From positions 1 through 10,005 of the forward strand of contig DAOVGD010000066.1 of assembly GCA_030672555.1 (NCBI GenBank): 10,005 bases of DNA, read 5' to 3'. The notes below the pieces were generated by a model. It did no database searches, was not told the DNA's origin, and saw only the letters and a program-made list of their open reading frames with translations. The DNA comes from Desulfobacterales bacterium (GTDB lineage: Bacteria > Desulfobacterota > Desulfobacteria > Desulfobacterales > C00003106). A program made the position numbers and the translations under genes. Numbering within the stretch: the first letter of the stretch is position 1; each line of letters begins with the position of its first letter. This document shows, in pieces, positions 6,842 through 10,005 of the stretch.

Positions 6842-7204
6842 ATGGCACATATCATGGTAATAGATGATGAAGATCATATCAGGCATCTCTACAAAGAAGA
6901 GTTGACGGACAATGGCCATGAAGTAAGTCTTGCCGGAAGTGCAAAAGAAGCCCTGGATCGAATAAAAACCAGTACGTTCGACCTGGCGATTTTAGATATT
7001 AAACTCGGAGATACAAATGGACTGGACCTCCTCCAGCACATCCGCCAACAGGCCCCTGAACTTCCTGTCATCCTGTGTACTGCTTATGATTCTTTTCAGG
7101 AGCATAATCGGGCGGCTGCCGCCACAGATTATGTGGTAAAATCTTTTGACCTGACAAAATTAAAAAAAACCATATCCAAAATCCTCAGCAAAACCGCAGA
7201 TTAA
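6842..7204 (+). CDS. Stand-alone receiver-domain response regulator (CheY-like)
   Basis: The 120-residue product is one receiver domain and nothing else. The acidic pocket is Asp8 and Asp9 (VIDDE), the phosphate acceptor is Asp52 (AILDIKLGDTNG), and the switch residues are Thr80 (LCTAYD) and Lys100. The residue after Lys100 is Ser, giving VVKSFD, where nearly all receivers have Pro. With no DNA-binding or enzyme domain it must act by binding a partner. A good ribosome site, GGGGAG, lies 7 nt before the ATG. Its stop codon shares one base with the start of the dGTPase-family gene (TAATG), so the two are translationally coupled and the phosphohydrolase or the CBS-ACT protein is a natural candidate partner. 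No sensor kinase is encoded in the window. Confidence 0.93.
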   Translation: MAHIMVIDDEDHIRHLYKEELTDNGHEVSLAGSAKEALDRIKTSTFDLAILDIKLGDTNGLDLLQHIRQQAPELPVILCTAYDSFQEHNRAAAATDYVVKSFDLTKLKKTISKILSKTAD

Positions 7205-8241
7205 TGGAATTTAATATTCGTAACCAACTCGAAGAGAAAGAACGAGCCACCCTTTCCCGTTTTGCTGTTTTAAGTGTAAATACAAAAGGTCGCCTTGTAC
7301 CGGAACCGCCTTGCAGTATTAGAACAGAGTTCCAGAGAGACAGGGACCGTATCATACACTCTAAAGCATTTCGCCGTCTCAAACACAAGACACAGGTCTT
7401 CTTGTCTCCTACAGGCGATCACTACCGCACCCGCCTCACACACACGCTGGAAGTTGCCCAAATTGCCCGGACTATCGCCAAGGCCCTTCAGTTGAACGAA
7501 GAATTGACCGAAGCCATCTCCTTGGGACATGACCTTGGTCATACTCCTTTCGGGCATGCCGGAGAAGCTGTTCTTAACGAGATATTTCCTGAAGGATTTG
7601 CACACAATGAACAAAGCCTGCGTGTCGTAGACAAACTGGAAAAAAACGGCAAGGGCCTGAACTTGACTGTCGAGGTCAGAGACGGAATACTAAAACACTC
7701 CAAAGGCAAAAAAGCACTCTTCCCTGAAGACACTGGAGATTTGGCCCAAACCATGGAAGGGAGATTGGTTAGGATTTCTGATATTATAACTTATGTAAAT
7801 CACGATTTGGATGATGCCTTACGTGGTGAAGTGATTGTAATGGCCGATATTCCGAAGACGTGTCTGAGGGTCTTAGGAGATACCCACTCAAAAAGAATCG
7901 ACACCATGGTTAAAGATCTCATATTTAACACGCTCGAGAGCCCTTCAGATATACGGATGAGCGACGACGTCCATGAAGCAATAATCATGCTTCGAGATTT
8001 TCTGTATGAACATGTCTATGAAGTCCATGAGGTCCATGACGATTTCATCCGATCTAAAAAGGTCGTTTTTGAATTATACCATGCCCTACTCACAAATGAT
8101 ACCTTGTTTAACAAGGAAATCGGCAAAAGAACCGAATCAAGAGAGCGGGACGTGTGTGATTTCATCGCCGGCATGACCGATAGATACGCTCTTTATCTAT
8201 ATGAAAAGATATTCCTTCCCAAACCGTGGAAGATTTTTTGA
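7204..8241 (+). CDS. dGTPase-family HD-domain deoxynucleoside triphosphate triphosphohydrolase
   Basis: Enzymes of this family split dNTPs, often dGTP, into the deoxynucleoside and triphosphate, trimming dNTP pools in the cytoplasm. The 345-residue product has the N-terminal family motif RTEFQRDRDRIIHSKAFRRL (40-59), KTQVF (62-66), and the metal-binding HD set: His80 (RLTHTLEVAQIAR), His109-Asp110 (GHDLGHTPFGHAGE) and Asp193 (RISDIITYVNHDLDDA). FAHNEQSLRVVDKLE (132-146), also typical of the family, is present. Length fits the shorter type-2/3 dGTPases rather than the 505-residue E. coli Dgt. There is no clear ribosome site before the ATG, which overlaps the receiver stop as TAATG, so coupling is expected. 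The CBS-ACT gene follows 16 nt downstream. Substrate preference and allosteric activation by dNTPs cannot be read from the sequence. Confidence 0.93.
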   Translation: MEFNIRNQLEEKERATLSRFAVLSVNTKGRLVPEPPCSIRTEFQRDRDRIIHSKAFRRLKHKTQVFLSPTGDHYRTRLTHTLEVAQIARTIAKALQLNEELTEAISLGHDLGHTPFGHAGEAVLNEIFPEGFAHNEQSLRVVDKLEKNGKGLNLTVEVRDGILKHSKGKKALFPEDTGDLAQTMEGRLVRISDIITYVNHDLDDALRGEVIVMADIPKTCLRVLGDTHSKRIDTMVKDLIFNTLESPSDIRMSDDVHEAIIMLRDFLYEHVYEVHEVHDDFIRSKKVVFELYHALLTNDTLFNKEIGKRTESRERDVCDFIAGMTDRYALYLYEKIFLPKPWKIF

Positions 8242-8257
8242 AAGGAGAAAACCGCTT

Positions 8258-8863
8258 ATGCGAATCAAATCCTTAATGATCAAAGACCCGATTACCATTT
8301 CAGAAGACGCGTCCGTAAAGGACGCTCTCGACCTCATGAACACTCATTCTATCCGCCACCTTCCTGTGGTAAACCACGAAAAGAAGTTTATAGGATTTGT
8401 TACCCTGACAGACCTGAAGCAGGCATTTATACCATCCATGGTAACAGATCTGTCACTAAAAGATATCATGGTAAAGGATCCTATTCTGCTATCCCCGGAC
8501 GTTAATATTGAAACTGCTGCTCGAATTATCTATAAACACAAAATCGGCGGGATACCTGTGGTTGAAAACAACAAACTCGTCGGCATTATTACAATAACGG
8601 ACATTCTTGAAGCATTCGTCAGCATGATGGGAATCCTGACCACTAGTTCTCGCGTAGATGTGGCGCTTGGCAGCAAGGCAGACGCCTTTAAAGAGGTCTC
8701 TCACATCATACAAGACAGTGGAGGTCAGATCATCAGTGTAGGGATGGCGCCCCACAGAAGAGATGAAAATATCTATTACTTCAGATTGAAACCATGTGAG
8801 GTGCAACCGATTGCAGACTCGCTTAAGAAAAGCGGGTATCAGGTGATAGCCACAGAAGGGTAG
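8258..8863 (+). CDS. CBS-CBS-ACT domain protein (AcuB-like)
   Basis: The 201-residue product holds two CBS motifs forming one Bateman module (about 1-58 and 65-122) and an ACT-type domain (about 130-198). CBS1 has SIRHLPVV and FVTLTDL with Thr51-Asp52; CBS2 has GGIPVVENNKLVGIITITDIL with Thr113-Asp114, the positions that usually contact adenine-nucleotide ribose. CBS pairs bind ATP, ADP, AMP or SAM; ACT domains usually bind amino acids. Proteins of this shape are often named AcuB after the Bacillus acetoin gene, but no acetoin genes are here, so I give no symbol. The frame is open further upstream, inside the dGTPase gene, but AGGAG at 8243-8247 and the typical start MRIKSLMIKDPITI place the start at 8258. 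It probably senses a small molecule for the operon; its target is unknown. Confidence 0.9.
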   Translation: MRIKSLMIKDPITISEDASVKDALDLMNTHSIRHLPVVNHEKKFIGFVTLTDLKQAFIPSMVTDLSLKDIMVKDPILLSPDVNIETAARIIYKHKIGGIPVVENNKLVGIITITDILEAFVSMMGILTTSSRVDVALGSKADAFKEVSHIIQDSGGQIISVGMAPHRRDENIYYFRLKPCEVQPIADSLKKSGYQVIATEG

Positions 8864-8867
8864 TGTC

Positions 8868-9689
8868 CTAACCATTCCCGCGAATTGACTTGATTTTTTT
8901 CATAAAATCAGAGGCCCGTTTAAAGTCTACTCGATTGCGCCAGTTGCCTCCTTCTTTAAAGCTGCTTCCAACGATCGCTCCCTCTGAAAGGGGGAAAAGC
9001 GCGTCAGCATTTCCCAGCGAAAGCCCGCTTCCGATCAGAACAGGGATAGAAACCGCTTTTTGTATCCGTTCTATATCACTTACCGTTGGGGAGAAACCGG
9101 TCTTTAACCCTGTAACGATTACTGCATCACCGCCGCAGGTTTCCACATCGTGAGCCTGTTCTTCCAGGGATCGATCCGATAGAATATAGTGACTTCCATG
9201 CTTTACATGAAAGTCACCAAAAATCATTATATCATCCGCCTTTAGCGCTGCACGATATCGAAGTGCCTCAGGCCCCGCCGCCTCTATAATGCCGCTATTC
9301 GATATATAGGCATTTGCCAGTTCAAAGGCACGAACCCACTTTGCACCCACTGCCGCGGCCACGGCTAACGCCTGACACACCCCGTTGATGTGGCAATTGA
9401 TACCAATGGGAATCTTGACCTTCTGTACAAGAACGCTCGCTACTGCTGAAAGCCCTGCCACGGTTTCCGGACCTATACGCTCGGGTTTATGATACGGAAA
9501 ATCCCATATATTTTCAATCTGAAGGCCGTCAACACCCGCCTCTTCGAGAATCAGAGCTTCTTCCTCTGCTTGCGCGAAAACCCTCTTCATACCCCCTGCC
9601 TCATAGCGCGGTGAACCAGGAAGGGGAAGGAGGTGCACCATTCCAATGACCGGTTTTTCTGTATTAAACAGTTCTTTAAATCTTTTCAT
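8868..9689 (-). CDS. BtpA/SgcQ family TIM-barrel protein
   Basis: The 273-residue product carries the BtpA-family hallmarks: VIGMVHLLPLPGSPRY (14-29), an equivalent of the VENFGD segment as IENIWDFPY (58-66), SGIIEAAGPEALRYRAAL (132-149), DFHVKHG (159-165), RSLEEQAHD, GGDAVIVTGLKTG, PVLIGSGLSLGNA and the C-terminal AIVGSSFKEGGNWRNRVD. BtpA was named for photosystem I accumulation in cyanobacteria; in non-phototrophs the role is unknown, and relatives are sometimes linked to sugar or nucleoside metabolism. Two loops depart from what I remember of the family: NCHINGVCQAL at 98-108 and RAFELANA at 120-127. I chose the ATG at 9689, with GAGG 5 nt upstream, over a TTG eight codons earlier that lies inside the preceding gene's end. 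Its stop faces the CBS-ACT stop across 4 bases. Confidence 0.9.
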   Translation of the reverse strand: MKRFKELFNTEKPVIGMVHLLPLPGSPRYEAGGMKRVFAQAEEEALILEEAGVDGLQIENIWDFPYHKPERIGPETVAGLSAVASVLVQKVKIPIGINCHINGVCQALAVAAAVGAKWVRAFELANAYISNSGIIEAAGPEALRYRAALKADDIMIFGDFHVKHGSHYILSDRSLEEQAHDVETCGGDAVIVTGLKTGFSPTVSDIERIQKAVSIPVLIGSGLSLGNADALFPLSEGAIVGSSFKEGGNWRNRVDFKRASDFMKKIKSIRGNG

Positions 9690-9700
9690 AATGACCTCAA

Positions 9701-10005
9701 TTATCTTAGCCAAAACAGCCGGATAAATCTCGGATCCAGGTCATCTATCCGAACTGAACGATACTCGCTTTCGAGTTCATCAAACAGGGATTCAAAAGTA
9801 TTTGCAACACGGTTTAATGTTTCGATTTCGAGTTTGGAACCTCGAACCACCCAATCGGTAAAGGACGTTTTTATCTCCTCCTTTAAGGGCGACATCTTTC
9901 CCTCAGCCACCCCCAGATCTCGAAAGAATGTTTTTAGTTCTTCCAGGGTAATAGGTTCCATCACGAGAGGAAGGCCCAATTCATGACGTCCCCATAGTGT
10001 AAGAA
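9701..10005 (-). CDS. C-terminal part of an unrecognised protein (5' end beyond the window)
   Basis: An open frame enters from the right edge and ends with TAA at 9701-9703, giving about 101 residues. The part nearest the edge (LTLWGRHELGLPLVMEPITLEE) reads like protein interior, and neither the TTG at 9979 nor the ATG at about 9961 has a ribosome site, so I treat it as a truncated larger gene rather than a 92-residue one. The visible part is charged and mostly helical in character, rich in Glu, Lys, Leu and Arg (for example LEIETLNRVANTFESLFDELESEYR), with no Cys, no membrane segment and no motif that I recognise. It lies 11 nt before the BtpA-family start, so the two are very likely one operon and may share a pathway. 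Confidence 0.6.
   Translation of the reverse strand, partial: LTLWGRHELGLPLVMEPITLEELKTFFRDLGVAEGKMSPLKEEIKTSFTDWVVRGSKLEIETLNRVANTFESLFDELESEYRSVRIDDLDPRFIRLFWLR

Noticed and set aside
8201..8257. 19-codon upstream extension of the CBS-ACT frame
   Set aside because: It lies inside the dGTPase gene in another frame; AGGAG and the family start point to 8258.

Overview
The window looks like chromosomal core and near-core DNA from a Gram-negative bacterium, most likely a deltaproteobacterium in the wide sense (Desulfobacterota or a relative). The gene order M23 endopeptidase - secA - argJ is one I recall from Geobacter-type genomes. The short GNAT-type N-acetylglutamate synthase-like protein, the BtpA-family protein and the C-run/G-run palindromes between genes fit the same group. 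This placement rests on memory and inference; no search was run.

Layout. Positions 1-6697 are all on the minus strand. In transcription order they are rsmE (16S rRNA U1498 methyltransferase), tRNA-Phe(GAA), a 150-residue N-acetylglutamate synthase-like GNAT, a 459-base gap holding a MITE-like palindrome, a membrane-anchored LytM/M23 endopeptidase with a good sigma70-type promoter, a 301-base gap with a second palindrome and a small tandem repeat, secA, and argJ, which runs off the left edge. Positions 6842-8863 form a tight plus-strand operon: a stand-alone receiver domain, a dGTPase-family HD phosphohydrolase coupled to it through TAATG, and a CBS-CBS-ACT protein. Positions 8868-10005 return to the minus strand with a BtpA-family TIM barrel, preceded by the C-terminal part of an unrecognised protein cut by the right edge.

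How the genes relate. secA, the M23 enzyme, rsmE and tRNA-Phe are housekeeping functions (protein export, cell wall, ribosome, translation). argJ and the GNAT protein act at the same early point of arginine synthesis: ArgJ recycles acetyl groups onto glutamate and the GNAT is predicted to make or replenish N-acetylglutamate. The receiver / dNTPase / CBS-ACT operon is the most suggestive group. It puts a phospho-signalling domain, a nucleotide hydrolase and a predicted adenylate or amino-acid sensor on one message.

No CRISPR array, intact insertion sequence, prophage gene or origin was seen. The most unusual non-coding feature is an imperfect palindrome of about 174 bp at 4783-4956, whose core is three C6 runs in an 11-base repeat facing one G6 run.
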